A stretch of DNA of 64,000 nt from Trifolium pratense (GCF_020283565.1 NC_060062.1:24116251-24180250); one strand, 5' to 3'; positions 44,713 through 57,426 are shown, counted from the first letter of the stretch. Translations and numbers: made by a program. Notes: generated by a model not told the origin, from the sequence alone.

Positions 44713-47700
44713 ATTTTATCAAACAATTGATTTAAGTCTAGATCTTTATTTTATCCGCTGCGTCGTTTTTGAAAGAGAAATTTTATTAAGCCACATAAAG
44801 GCAATAATGGGTTTGGGTGTTACACTATTCTCACGTCTCCTCTTCACACTTTCTCACTTCACCTCAAACCCACGGAGACTGAAACATTTTGAAATCCAAG
44901 ACTTGATCATAATTCATCTTGTTTGTTTAATTTCGTTGAAATCAAATGTTATATTTAAATTTTATTTGCGATTTTAATTTTTTTTTCTTACTTTTTATGT
45001 CGATTTAGGGTTTCTAAGACTTTCCTTTTGTGTTTGTTTCATGATTCATCTATGGTTGCATATTTTCTGGATCTAATAAACTCCAATTTTTGGGTTTGTT
45101 ATTGTTTTTATTTTATTCTTTTAATTTTATGTCTAAACTCTTCAACCGCCCGACAACCCGCTTAAACCGCAAACCCGAACCCGTGAAAACAGATCTTCAT
45201 TTTTCGGGCGGATTGGGCCTTATTTTTTATTATGCGGTTTAGATCGGGTGACAACTTTGGGCCCGAACCTGCCTATATCCGCCCACTGTCCACCCCTAGT
45301 AGAAATGTATGAGAGTATTTCTCTTTGTGACTTGTGAGGCAAGAAAAAAATGTCACGGTTATTGCACCTTTCATTTCATTTGTCAACAAGTTGTACAGAG
45401 TGCACTGATGATTACTAGTTACTAGTTTGTTTGTCTTAGTGGTCCCTTAACCGATAGCGGAATTTCACTACCGAGTGACTATTTGATTTAGTGGGTCCCT
45501 CAACAAAGATAGTGTGGGTTCCACTTAATTGTCATTGTGGTTCGTTTATTGTGATTTTCGAGTAAACTGTCAAATACCCTCCTGAAATCTATTTTATCAA
45601 ACAATTGATTTAAGTCTAGATTTTTATTTTATCCGCTGCTTCGTTTTTGAAAGAGAAATTTTATTAAGCCACATAAAGGCAATAATGGGTTTGGGTGTTA
45701 CACTCTTCTTACGTCTCCTCTTCACACTTTCTCACTTCACCTCAAACCCACGGAGACTGAAACATTTTGAAATCCAAGACTTGATCATAATTCATCTTGT
45801 TTGTTTTATGTCGATTTAGGGTTTCTAAGACTTTTCTTTTGTGTTTGTTTCATGATTCATCTATGGTTGCATATTTTCTGGATCTAATAAACTCCAATTT
45901 TTGGGTTTGTTATTGTTTTTATTTTATTTTTTTATGTCTAAACGCTTCAACCGCCCGACAACCCACTTAAACCGCAAACCCGAACCCGTGAAAACTGATC
46001 TTCATTTTTCGGGCGGATTGGGCCTTATTTTTTTACTAAGCGGTTTAGATCGGGTGACAACTTTGGGCCCAAACCCGCCCATATCCGCCCACTGTCCACC
46101 CCTAGAAGAAATGTATGAGAGAATTTCTCTTTGTGACTTGTGAGGCAAGAAAAAAATGTCACGGTTATTGCACATGTCATTTCATTTGTCAACAAGGTGT
46201 ACAGTGCACTGATGATTACTAGTTACTAGTTTTTTTGTCTTAGTGGTCCCTTAACCGTTAGCGGAATTTCACTACCGAGTGACTATTTGATTTAGTGGGT
46301 CCCTCAACAAAAATAGTGTGGGTTCCACTTAATTGTCATTGTGGTTCGTTTATTGTGATTTTCGAGTAAGCTGTCAAATACCCTCCTGAAATCTATTTTA
46401 TCAAACAATTGATTTAAGTCTAGATCTTTATTTTATACGTTGTGTCGTTTTTGAAAGAGAAATTTTATTAAGCCACATAAAGGCAATAATGGGTTTGGGT
46501 GTTACACTCTTCTCACGTCTCCTCTTCACACTTTCTCGCTTCACCTCAAACCCACGGAGACTGAAACATTTTGAAATCCAAGACTTGATCATAATTCATC
46601 TTGAGTGGGAGCTTATTTGCGTGATCACTAGTGCAAATTTTATCCTATCCAAGACTTGAGAGCACTAGTGTCCACCACTTAATAGGCCACTTATTCTCTC
46701 TTATTGCCTTTATGCAGCACTACTATATCTTGAGTGGAGACTTGATCATATAACATTCTAGAGAATTACCTGCGACGTTGGCCAAGCTCACTTAATAAGA
46801 GAAAAATAATGGTTTATAACATCGGCTAAATTAAATCAAAATAACTCAAAATAGCTAATATACACAAAGGTTACCACCTTCTTAGCATAAAGTGTAACTT
46901 AGTGCATAATGTAAAACTTTTACGAAAATAACACCAAAGTTTTGAAAACTAATATGCACACATCAAAATTTTTAAAAATATATTGATGCAAGTTTGAAAA
47001 ACGTGAAAAATTTAGCAACATATCATAAAATTTGAAAAAGATTTTAAGTTCAAACTCAAATTCAAATTGTGGAAAGTAACCAAAAAAGTATTGATTTCTT
47101 ATGTTTAAATGATATTGGAAATTCTCAGAAAAATTTAATTGAAATTGGCATAATTGACCGAAAATGCAAAAAGTTACACGGTGTTCACTCGTATACTACC
47201 CATAATCCGTAACCTCCAAATAGTTTCATTTCTATAGTTTTAAGTGATATTGAAAATTCCTAACCACGTTTTCTTTAATAAAATTGGTATAACTGACGGA
47301 AAATCCATTACAGGGACATATAAAATATAAACGTTGAAAAGTTTGATACACAAAGGTGGACATATAAAATATGAACTTTGAAAATTTTATACACAAAGGT
47401 TACAACCTCAAAATGGTTCGATAAAAAAAACTCTTTTAAATATTTGATTCAAAATTCTAACAAACACAAAAATTTTCTTCTATTTCTAAATATTAAACTC
47501 TCAAAAATAAATGCTTAAAGGTAGTATATGAATGAATAAAGTGTAACTTCATACATGTTGTAAACTTTCACGAAAATAACTCAAAACATTTTTAAAAATG
47601 AGGGATCTAGTGTGCCGATGTTATAAACCATTTTTAAAAATAGTGGTGGACACTAGAACCTAATAGGTGCTTCTTGAGTTCACATATATAAATATACTAA

Positions 47701-48082
47701 GTACACCCTGATGCCTTGTTTACTGATCGCAAATTTCTCCGCGGAATGCATTTGATCATAATTCATTTCTCTTATTCTACTTGAGAGCACTAGATTGCAA
47801 CGAATCTTATGGATAGGATAAAAATTAATTTTATCCTTATTTTCTTTATTACAAACAAATATTACTTTATTGCAATTTCTCCCTCTACGTTGAAATCAAA
47901 TGTTATATTTTAATTTTATTTGCGATTTTAATTTTTTTCTTACTTTTTATGTCGATTTAGGGTTTCTAAGACTTTCCTTTTGTGTTTGTTTTATGATTCA
48001 TCTATGGTTGCATATTTTCTGGATCTAATAAACTCCAATTTTTGGGTTTGTTATTGTTTTTATTTTATTTTTTTTATGTCTA
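44713..48082. repeat. Tandem array of an approximately 0.8-0.88 kb unit, about 3.5 copies, third copy interrupted
   Basis: ATTTTATCAAACAATTGATT recurs at 44713, 45591 and 46395. Copy 2 lacks about 70 bp present in copy 1 (GTTGAAATCAAATGTTATAT onward). Copy 3 is interrupted at about 46604 and resumes at about 47890 with the same phrase, running to 48082. Each unit carries TCACTTCACCTCAAACCCAC, and copies 1 and 2 carry a GGGCGGATTGGGCC/CCGCCCACTGTCCACCCCTA segment like the end of a hAT-type element. Non-coding. Confidence 0.8.
46808..47632. mobile_element. 825-bp element with perfect 19-bp inverted ends, inside array copy 3
   Basis: AATGGTTTATAACATCGGC at 46808-46826 and its exact reverse complement at 47614-47632. 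Interior copies of ACACAAAGGTTACAACCTC and AAGTGTAACTT-type phrases occur in both halves. No ORF. The sequence on either side, to about 46604 and 47890, shares GAGAGCACTAG and TATCCTATCC/GGATAGGATAAA, suggesting a larger nested insertion. Confidence 0.65.
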
Positions 48083-48900
48083 GGGCAATCCATAAAAGTA
48101 TGATCCATAGGTTCCTCCTTCTGGGGCATAAATGGAGCACAATTCGCCACTCCGAGTATGATTCCGATGATCCCCTTAGATTTAGTATTCACTATTTCAT
48201 CGGTTCCTTCTACTCCAAGACTAAGGCAATGGTATGTTGGAATATTTTATATTATTTAATTATTATATTCCAATAATTATTATGTGGGCATATATATATA
48301 TTTATATTAATTATATTAGCTATTTATCAATTAAGAGCCTAAATTGATTAAGTGATCAGATAAAGTTAAAAAGCTATTAGATTTCTATTTAGAATTAATT
48401 AATTAATTATTTAATTAGTTAGATATAGGTTCAAATGGGTGGATGTCAGGATGACCCATTTCGGGATAATGGGAACCCTAATGGGTCATCACCCTATATA
48501 AGGCTATGGTCCCCAATACACCGTACGCAAGCAAACACTCTCTTCTCCCCATCTGAAGAGAATCAAGGCATCAGGGTACCGGTTGAGGAAGAGCCAATCT
48601 AGCCGCCATTTCTTTGTGTTTCAGGATCACTGCTGAAAAGACTCATCTCCATGGATCCAGGTATTCCTAAAGATCATCTTGTCGATCCTATGATTTTATA
48701 CATGCTTCTATGACTATTTTGTTTCCGCACTAAAGTATATGTCATAATATTGTTAAGCATGTATATATGTTTAATCTTTAGTGATTTAATTCTAACAAAT
48801 GGTATCAGAGCAGGACATGCTTGATCCTTATGAATATCTATATTTCCGGTCATATATATTTGGTTTGATGTTATTTCGATTGACCGTGTTTATATGAATA

Positions 48901-49303
48901 CTAGCGGGCTAGGCAGGCGCGTTCCGCGCCTACCTGTGTCTAACTTATGTACCAAAAAAAAAAGATACGCCTTATGTTATGGTGAGTTTGTTAATAAAAG
49001 ATTTTTGTTGCTACTAAAAAAAAGCAAGGGTAATGTTGGTATTATGAAAATTCTATCCCAAAACTCATGTATTCTTTTTATATATTATAGTATAGAATAG
49101 ATATAGATGAAAAAACCATAAAAAAAAAAAGAGAGGAAGTTAAGGGTATAGAATAGATATAGATGAAAAAACCATAAAAAAAAAGAGAGGAAGTTAAGGG
49201 CAATTATGGAATAATTAAAAAACCATAAAGGAAGTTAAGGGCAAAATGGACAAAAAAAAAATCCAGCCCAAACTCCCTTATCCCCTTTATATATTGTTAT
49301 AGA
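48901..49303 (-). mobile_element. Non-autonomous Helitron inside the Copia
   Basis: On the minus strand it starts TCTATAACAATATATAAAGG after an A (49304). It ends with a GC-rich hairpin (GGCGCG-GAA-CGCGCC), a short spacer and CTAG, followed by T at 48900. TC start, 3' hairpin, CTRR end and A/T insertion with no target duplication are the Helitron hallmarks. It contains a roughly 57-bp tandem duplication (AGAATAGATATAGATGAAAA) near 49090-49195. Confidence 0.8.
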
Positions 49304-51319
49304 TGATTGCCTTTCGGTACTGTTTATAGTTTGCGGAATAAAATATACATGAGGTGGTGTTTATTTATTTTATATTTTATTTTGTGGTTTCCGTTTTTGA
49401 GTGATCTCGTATATGCATGTTGTCACTCTGTTAAAATGATTCAGTGTTAATTTATTGAAAGTATGTATATGCTACTGCTATGTTCGTATAAGTTTTTTTA
49501 TAATTCATAGTTTGCCATGATATGGCTGGAAAATGCAAAATTTTCTTTAGAATTATGGCAGTCTTGAATATTTGATGATTTGTAGTATTCATGTGCGTAT
49601 ATGCATATATCTTTGTTACGATATGACTACATATGATGTTTGGATTTTCCTGTATATGTACAATCATCATGTTTAAGTTGAACTATTTTATTCAAATTAT
49701 GGTTCAAGGTTATGTCATATATGTGATTACTCTTATCTGTTTAATCGGTGTTAATCTTGTATTTTTCTCTTTCTTTAGTTTTTCACCGAGTGGAATTCCT
49801 TATTGACTTATTTTCAGTTAAAAATATTAAATTGATATCAAGTCTAATTTATTTCTTTTGGTTTTAATTTTGAAACAAATTAACATATTTGATTTGGTTT
49901 CTAAATATGAGTATCGGTTATTATTTGTCATCAATTTCTTTACATAAAAATTCAGATTAATTTTGTCAACATTATTGTGAATTATTGTCAATTATGGTCT
50001 TTAATTGTCAAAATCAGGTCACCTTAATTTTGTTTTGATTCATTGGTATTCAATAACTGTCCTATATGAATCATTTTATGTCCATTTAATTAGCTTTGAC
50101 CGATCATATTTCTCTCATTTAATTAAATTCAACTTCAGTGGCTAATTTTTATTTATTGGTACTTATTATTTTGAGAAACCATGGTTCCGATGGCTATCTT
50201 GTACTCAATTAAATTTTATTGTGAACAATGAATAGTAACATATATTATTTTTCTTACCACGTAGCAGTACACTTTGAGCACAATTAGTGTGCTTGGTTCA
50301 CTTTAATAAGTAACAATTTGCTTGCCATCGTCATTCATATTTAATTATGTAAATGGCTATTCTTGGATTTATTTTAACTTTGCTACAGACGAAAATAATT
50401 CAATGTGTTTGTACAGTACCTTTCCTTTCCCCACGTACTGCTTATGTTTGTTGAGCATAATTTTATGTGCTTATTTAATTTTAATTAGCCTTAACTGATG
50501 ATGTTTCTCTCATTTGATTAAATTCAATTTCAGTGGCTAATTTTGATTCATTGTAACTTGTTATTTTGAGAAACTATATCAGTGGTTATTTGGATTCATT
50601 TCAATTTCACTATTATTATAAAGTAAAATCAATTGGATTTGTATCCTTATGTTCTATCCCACCGTGTACAGTTATGTACACTAGAGCACAATTAGTGTGC
50701 ACTTTATGAAAGAAATTAGTTACTTATCTCATACCCCATGAGTGCAACCAGCGTGCTGGTTTGTGCTTGATATAAACACAGTTTTGTGTTTAGGTTCTTA
50801 GTTTAATAGTCACGCGATTATTAAACAAACAGATAACATATAATTTTAACATTACATTTGTTGGTAATGTTTATGTGAATTTTAAGACCTTTCAATTTAA
50901 TTTATAAAATTAAAAATGTCTATTAATTTTGGTTGAGTTGGTTGAAACAACAAGTTGCAAAAGTAACCTCTGTTGCGTGGACTTGATTCAATTGAAATTA
51001 TAAAAGATGTAGTATGTAATTGTTCATGCGAGCTGTTTTAGTCGGCCAAAAGGAAGACACAGTTTGGCCGAATAATTGCATACCTGCGATGGTAAATATG
51101 TGGTAATTATTAAGTTTTTTTTTCCATGTGGATAATGGTTGGTGTCAAAGACGCACATTATCTGACCGGACTTATTACCAATATTTGATCGTTGCGTGAG
51201 AGTACCGCTTACAGTTAATTCTTGCAATCAAAGATTGGGAATTAATGGTGTGCTTGATATCTTGTTTGGGTCTTATTTAATTTGCATATAAAGAATATTG
51301 TGCATGTCTATATGGATAT
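49304..51319. other. Non-coding 5' body of the Copia
   Basis: AT-rich, no ORF. Partial duplication is visible: TTCTCTCATTTAATTAAATT, then CAACTTCAGTGGCTAATTTT near 50110-50150, recurs as TTCTCTCATTTGATTAAATT near 50505. An unusually long leader or decayed sequence stands where intact gag would be expected. Confidence 0.5.
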
Positions 51320-52045
51320 TTGATGACATGCCTACTAATGTTATTGTATGTCTATTGTTCTCTCTTCGACCTAGTTGCTGCTGCCACCGCTCCTAATTTC
51401 ACTGCTCAAATCAACTCTATCTCTGTGCTAAGTGGGACTAACTTTAAGAGGCTAAAGAAAACTGCGGGATTTTTTTTCCAGAATAAGAAAATAAGGGAAC
51501 AACCTAAGGAGTCCACATGTTTCTTCTGCAAGAAGGCTGGACACATGAAGAAAGATTGTTCCAAGTACGCCTCATGGCGTGAAAAGAAGGGTAATTTTCT
51601 CACTTTTGTTTGTTCTGAAATTAATTTAGTTTCTGTACCTAAGGATACTTGGTGGGTAGATTCTGGTGCTACTACTCACATTAGTATGTCCATGCAAGGC
51701 TGCCTGTGGAGCCGTCCGCCAAGTGATGCTAAAAGATTCATCTATGTGGGCGATGGCAATAAAGTTGCAGTTGAGGCTATTGGGACTTTTAGATTATTGT
51801 TAAAGACCGATTTTCATTTGGATTTGGTTGAGACTTTTGTTGCTCCGTCTATTAGACGGAACTTAATTTCTATTTCTATTTTGGACAAATTTGGTTATAC
51901 TTGTTCATTTGGAAATAATAAATTTAGTCTCTCATATGATTCAAATGTTGTTGGTTACGGTTCTTTGAATGATAATCTTTATATGCTTGATATTGAATGT
52001 CCTTATAACAAAATAATGCAAGTAGAGTCACATGGTACGAAATGA
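51320..52045 (+). pseudogene. Copia gag-protease remnant with internal gag deletion
   Basis: An open stretch of 241 codons. Residues 22-45 look like a GAG start (NFTAQINSISVLSGTNFKR). They join abruptly to the region just before the zinc knuckle CFFCKKAGHMKKDC (about 69-82), so most of the capsid part is missing. The aspartic protease follows with WWVDSGATTHIS at about 112-123. The ORF ends near the integrase start. The catalytic DSGA is intact, but without capsid the product could not form a particle. Confidence 0.75.
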
Positions 52046-52049
52046 AAAT

Positions 52050-53092
52050 TAAATGAGAATTCTTCCACTTTATGGCATAAGCGATAAGGTCATATCTCTA
52101 AACAGAGAATTCAGCGGCTTATGTCAGACGGTATTCTTGGATCCCTTGACTTGTCGGACTTTCAAGTCTGCATTCAGTGTATCAAGGGTAAGCAAACAAA
52201 CAAAAGGAATTTTCATGCCGAAAGAGCTAAGAATGTCTTAGAACTAATTTATACCGATATATGTGGTCCTTTCCCTTCAGGTTCTTGGAATGGACAACGG
52301 TATTTTATTACGTTCATAGAAGATTACTCGAGGTACGGCTACCTTTATTTGATTCATGAGAAATCTTAATCTCTGGACGTGTTCAAATCATTCAAAGTCG
52401 AAGTCGAACTTCAACTTGGAAAGAAAATTAAGGCTATCAAGTCTGATCGTGGTGGTGAATACTATGGTCGGTATGATGGACTAGGAGAACAACGTCCAGG
52501 GACCTTCGCGCTTTTCCTTGATAAGTGTGGAATTGTTCCGCAATACACAATGCCGGGAAAACCCAGCATGAATGGAGTTGCAGAACGACGAAACCGGACT
52601 CTTAAAGATATGATAAGGAGTATGATTAATCATTCTTCTCTACCAGAGTCATTTTGGGGAGAGACATTAAAGACCGCAGTTTATATCCTTAATAGAGTAC
52701 CTAGTAAAGCAGTAGCTAAGACCCCTTATGAGCTATGGACTGGGAAAAGCCCAGCATTAGGAACTTGCACATTTGGAGATGTCCAGTTGAAGCGAGACCC
52801 TATAGGCCTCATGAAGGTAAGTTGGACGCAAAGATAATTAGCTGCTATTTTATAGGGTACGTCGAACGCTCTTACGCGTATAAGTTTTATAACCCCATCA
52901 CTAGAACAATTTTTGAAACGGGAAATGCAAGATTCCTTGAAGATGTAGAGTTTGGAGGGGAAGGAAACATAAGGAGTGTTGTCTTTGATGAAGAAACTGT
53001 TACTGACAATGATCAAGTCTTTGTACCTATTGTTGTTCCAGAAACAGATCCAAAAATTAACAATGATGTTATTCCTAACATCCCTCAAGAAT
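52050..53092 (+). pseudogene. Copia integrase remnant (several frames)
   Basis: Pieces in order: a degraded HHCC region with CIQCIKGKQT at 52121-52369, including the catalytic-core start YTDICGPFP; a stop at about 52367; then the core with SDRGGEYYG and [19 protein letters not shown] (52379-52837). A frame change near 52760 leads to the C-terminal CYFIGYVERSYAYKFYNP and FLEDVEFGG stretch, to about 53092. D, D and E core positions are recognisable across the pieces, but stop and shift inactivate it. Confidence 0.8.
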
Positions 53093-53244
53093 AAGGCAAC
53101 GCTGAGTTTCTTCCTCAAGCACCACCTATAGTTCAAACTCAACAACCTCAAGAGCTGCCATTAAGAAGATCCACTACAGAGAGGAAGTGTCCAATTTCGG
53201 ACGATTATGTTATATTTCTTCAAGAACATGAGGATGACATTGGT

Positions 53245-54834
53245 TTGACTGAGGATGATCCTATTAACTTTAGTCAAGCTATGCGAAGTTCAAACTCTCT
53301 TAAGTGGATTGATGCCATGAAAGATGAGATGAAATCGATGACTGACAATGATGTTTGGGATCTCGTTAAATTACCCGAAGGAAAGAAACCCATTGGTTGT
53401 AAATGGATATTTAAAACCAAAAGGGATTCAAAGGGTAACATTGAGAGATATAAAGCTCATCTTGTCGCCAAAGGTTTTACTCAGAAGGAAGGCATTGATT
53501 ATAAAGAGACTTTCTCTCCGGTTTCTTCGAAAGACTCTCTTAGGATCATAATGGCATTAGTAGCTCATTTTGATTTAGAGCTGCATCAGATGGATGTAAA
53601 GACTGCGTTTCTAAATGGAAACATTGATGAAACAATATATATGGTGCAGCCAGAAAATTTTGTGTCAGGAGACCCAAAGTCTATGGTTTGCAAACTTAAG
53701 AAATCCATCTATGGCCTTAAACAGGCTTCCCGTCAATGGTATTACAAATTTCATCAAGTTATATCCTCCTTTGGTTTTGAGGCTAATCTTGATGATTGAA
53801 TATACCAAAAGTTCAGTGGGAGTAAATTCGTTTTCTTGGTATTATATGTAGATGATATCCTTTTGGCAAGCAACAATATAGGCTTATTGCACGAAACCAA
53901 GAGATTTCTCACAAAGAATTTTGAGATGAAAGATCTTGGGGACGCCTCCTTTGTCTTAGGAATTCGAATACTTAGAGATCGCTCTCAAGGTATTTTGGGA
54001 TTGTCACAAAGGAGCTATATTGATACAGTTTTGGATCGATTCTCCATGAAAGACAGTAAACCAGGAGACACACCCGTTGCTAGAGGAGACAAATTTATTC
54101 TTAATCAGTGCCCCACTACAGATCTTGAAAAGAAAGAGATGCATAAAGTTCCTTACGCTTTGACTGTGGGGAGTCTTATGTATGCTCAAGTTTGCACTCG
54201 TCCCGACTTAGCATTCATTGTAGGAGTTCTTGGCAGATATCTGAGCAACCCTGGTATGCAGCACTGGATAGTAGTAAAGCTTGTAATGCGCTACCTGAAG
54301 AGAACTAGAGACTTCGTACTCACTTTTCGGAAGTCAGATAACTTGGAGATCATTGGGTATTCTGACTCTGATTATGCGGGATGCCCGGATAGCAAACGTT
54401 CCACATCTGGTTACATCTTCCTCTTGGCTGGAGGAGCCGTTTCTTGGAAGTCTGCCAAACAGTCTTTAGTGGCTCCCTCTACCATGGCGGCAGAGTTCGT
54501 GGCTTGCTTTGAGGCATCAAATCATGCGAATTGGCTGCGGAACTTTGTCACAGGCCTACGCATCATTGGGAGCATCGAGAGGCCATTGAAGATTTATTGT
54601 GACAATAGTGCAGCTGTGCTCTACTCCAACAACAATATGAGTTCCACCAAGTCGAAATTTATCGATATAAAGTATCTTGTTGTGAAAGAGAAAGTTCAGG
54701 AGAAACAACTTTTGATAGAACATATAGGGACAGACTTAATGCTAGCTGACCCACTAACCAAAGGTTTAACGCCTAAGGCTTTTCATGGGCATGTTGCTCG
54801 TATGGGTCTAGGTTTTGAGATTGCCTTAGATTAG
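53245..54834 (+). pseudogene. Copia reverse transcriptase/RNase H remnant (one stop near 53798)
   Basis: The RT opens with KWIDAMKDEMKSM and continues through KTKRDSKGNIERYKAHLVAK, FTQKEGIDYKETFSPV and KSIYGLKQASRQWY up to a stop at about 53798. A second piece from 53836 carries the YVDDILLAS active site and LSQRSYIDTVLDRFSM. RNase H follows with SDSDYAGCPDSKRSTSGY, SWKSAKQS and CDNSAAVLYSNN, ending at 54834 shortly before the purine tract. A single stop between the two long frames is the main lesion visible, so this is the youngest-looking part of the element. Confidence 0.85.
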
Positions 54835-56048
54835 TGGGAGTCTTTTCCTTATTTGTATTATGTTCTATATATTTTGGTTTCAATTTTGGTAAAAACATTA
54901 TGTTATGTTTGATTTTCTGCAGAAATAAAACTTATTATAAGATATTATTGTTATAACAATATTAAGTTTTTGGTTATGTGCAAATATTTTAATTTTGAAT
55001 TGCACCTAAGGAACTTCAGTTTGATCTCAATAAAGACTTCAGTTGGACCAGTTGGAAATAGGCATGATTTAGAGATCACATTGCATGAAATTTCCATGCC
55101 ACTCATCCATATCGATCTATGTCATCAAGTATATTGATGTGGTGGTCATCGGGGTTCCGTCACGTTATACGTCAGTGACGACAGCCGCGGTGGTCCCATT
55201 GTTGATGTATGAGGTGGACCAGATTGTAAAGTTGAAATCTAAAGATAAATAGCATTCGGATGCACGCCTAAAGAACTATGATATAATTATTAACATATAT
55301 TGCCCAAGTGGGAGATTGTTGGAATATTTTATATTATTTAATTATTATATTCCAATAATTATTATGTGGGCATATATATTTATATTAATTATATTATAGC
55401 TATTTATCAATTAAGAGCCTAAATTGATTAAGTGATCAAATAAAGTTAAAAGGCTATTAGATTTCTATTTAGAATTAATTAATTAATTAGTTAGATATGA
55501 GTTCAAATGGGTGGATGTCAGGATGACCCATTTCGGGATAATGGGAACCCTAATGGGTCATCACCCTATATAAGGCTATGGTCCCCAATACACCGTACGC
55601 AAGCAAACACTCTCTTCTCCCCATCTGAAGAGAATCAAAGCATCAGGGTACCGGTTGAGGAAGAGCCAATCTAGCCGCCATTTCTTTGTGTTTTAGGATC
55701 ACTGCTGAAAAGACTCATCTCCATGGATCCAGGTATTCCTGAAGATCATCTTGTCGATCCTATGATTTTATACATGCTTCTATGACTATTTTGTTTCTGC
55801 ACTAAAGTATATGTCATAATATTGTTAAGCATGTATATATGTTTAATCTTTAGTGATTTAATTCTAACATGGTATGCTATCTATATTATTATCAATTCGC
55901 ATGCTTTTATTCGCGGATTTTGAAGCGTTCTAATTAAACATGTTTAAGCCTTAAGGTTGATGTTTTTTATTCATAATTCATGATGTGCTTGGTGTTTTTC
56001 ACAATCTTTTCAGATTTGTCGCTTGTATGAAGACACCAGTTTGCGACC

Positions 56049-56361
56049 TCAATGCTTGTCGACTTCTGAGTTTGAAGGGGGATGGTAGGATTTGGTTGTT
56101 GTGTGTAAATGGAAGAAGGAGGCATTGGTAGTGTTGTTGTAGATTGTAAGGGTACTACTAGCAATTGATACATCCTCTGTAGAAGGAATCATGTTAGCTT
56201 CCATGAGTTTGTATTTATGTATTTCTTCCCTTATAACATTAAGTTCACCTAATAATGATTGAATTTGTTGTTGCAAAGATGAAATTGCACCCATGCATCC
56301 ATAAACTGGATCTCTTAGTCTTACATTAGCTTCATAAACTAAACTATTTGCTGCATCTGCT
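56049..56361 (-). CDS. LBD (lateral organ boundaries domain) transcription factor, second exon only
   Basis: After an acceptor-like TTGCAAAG, the frame reads ADAANSLVYEANVRLRDPVY, then GCMGAISSLQQQIQSLLGEL and NVIREEIHKYK. This is the second half of a class I LOB domain: the RDPVYGC block and the leucine-zipper-like coiled coil. A Ser/Thr/Asn-rich tail of about 50 residues ends in EVDKH and a stop at 56049. LBD proteins bind DNA through a CX2CX6CX3C finger encoded by exon 1; no such exon is visible between here and the viral sequence at about 57.4 kb. Either intron 1 is long and interrupted, with exon 1 beyond the window, or this is a gene fragment. Confidence 0.8.
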
Positions 56362-56863
56362 CTTTGCAATCACCATACCACATATTAATTACCCTAGCTT
56401 TGCAGCCAATGCATATATGATTAAGATATATGAAGTGGGAAAAAAAACACTACTAGCAAAAACAGATGAAAAAGGAATAAATAAAACCACTAATTTGGCA
56501 TCACTAACACAAAACGAAATTATAGTGACATTTTTCCATTTAGTCTTTAAATTATATCAACCTTTTTTTTTAGTAGTTTAATAATCATTTTTGTGACCAA
56601 AATATTTTGATAATTATACGATGAATTTAACGACTAATTTTAAAAATTGGTGAACAAATGTGTCTCTGAATCAACCACAATAATTAGTGAACGAAATAAA
56701 TATTTTGATATCGAAAACAGTATCTAAATCAGCCACTAAGTAGGATACAAGTTCCCTATAGTAGGGATGCACAATATTCATGCAATGAGGACACGAGTTG
56801 TCGTTGGATCAAGATTTGGACAATCCAAATTTCTGAGTTTAGTATTGTATATTTTACAACATG

Positions 56864-57101
56864 AAAACTTCTCATCCCACTTGTACTTCTTCTCTATCCC
56901 GTTTTTTTATTTTTGTCCTTGGTTAACAACTTCGAAACGCGTTTTCTGAAGTTTTTTTAGTTCAAATTTGGAAAAAATTCAAAAAACACATTCCAAAGGC
57001 AAAAAAAAATCGGAAAACTCATTTCGAAATTGTTAACCAAGGATAAAAATAGAAAAAACGAGGGTGTACAAAAGAACTCCAATGGATGGATGAGAAGTTT
57101 T
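56864..57101. mobile_element. Long-TIR MITE, 238 bp
   Basis: AAAACTTCTCATCCCACTTG at the left and, reversed from the right, AAAACTTCTCATCCATCCAT. Inner arms share TATTTTTGTCCTTGGTTAAC / TATTTTTATCCTTGGTTAAC and TTCGAAA(C/T)G(C/A)GTTTTC. Nearly the whole element folds on itself. No clear target duplication. Confidence 0.7.
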
Positions 57102-57426
57102 CTCATAACATTTTTCTTTTGAAACCTACCTAGCTTTTGGACCTTCCAATCTTGATTTAACATCCTCCGGTGTGATGATTGTGGGAATGATGGGTATTCC
57201 AACAACATAGAATCCATTTTCCACTAAAGAGTACTTCATATAATAATACAGAAATGCTATCAAGACAAAAATCCTCCAACAAATATACAACACAGAGGGG
57301 TATATTGGTCAATTTACTAATTAAGAAACCTCCCACATGTGATATTATCCATTCGTCATTTTCCTTTTTTACATTAGCACCTATTAAATCAGTATTTTTT
57401 AGCAACTGGCTTAGAAGATAAAGAAT

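Larger units (their letters stand above)
48235..55869 (+). mobile_element. Full-length Copia retrotransposon, decayed, with 5-bp target duplication
   Basis: LTRs at 48235-48797 and 55317-55869 begin TGTTGGAATATT and end TTAATTCTAACA. TGGTA stands directly outside both (48230-48234, 55870-55874). A perfect tRNA-Met primer site TGGTATCAGAGC starts at 48800, and a purine tract (GTGGGAGA) precedes the 3' LTR. By eye the LTRs differ by 8 substitutions and a few indels. Each has a TATA-like CTATATAAGG. The first 2.5 kb of the body is non-coding and holds a Helitron. Coding remains start at 51320. Confidence 0.92.

Noticed and set aside
57125..57320. Minus-strand open stretch with a hydrophobic segment and VENGFYVVGIPIIP
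   Set aside because: It reads like a membrane-protein exon and may be host sequence left of the viral junction, but it has no convincing partner exon, overlaps a rival plus-strand frame, and I recognise no family.
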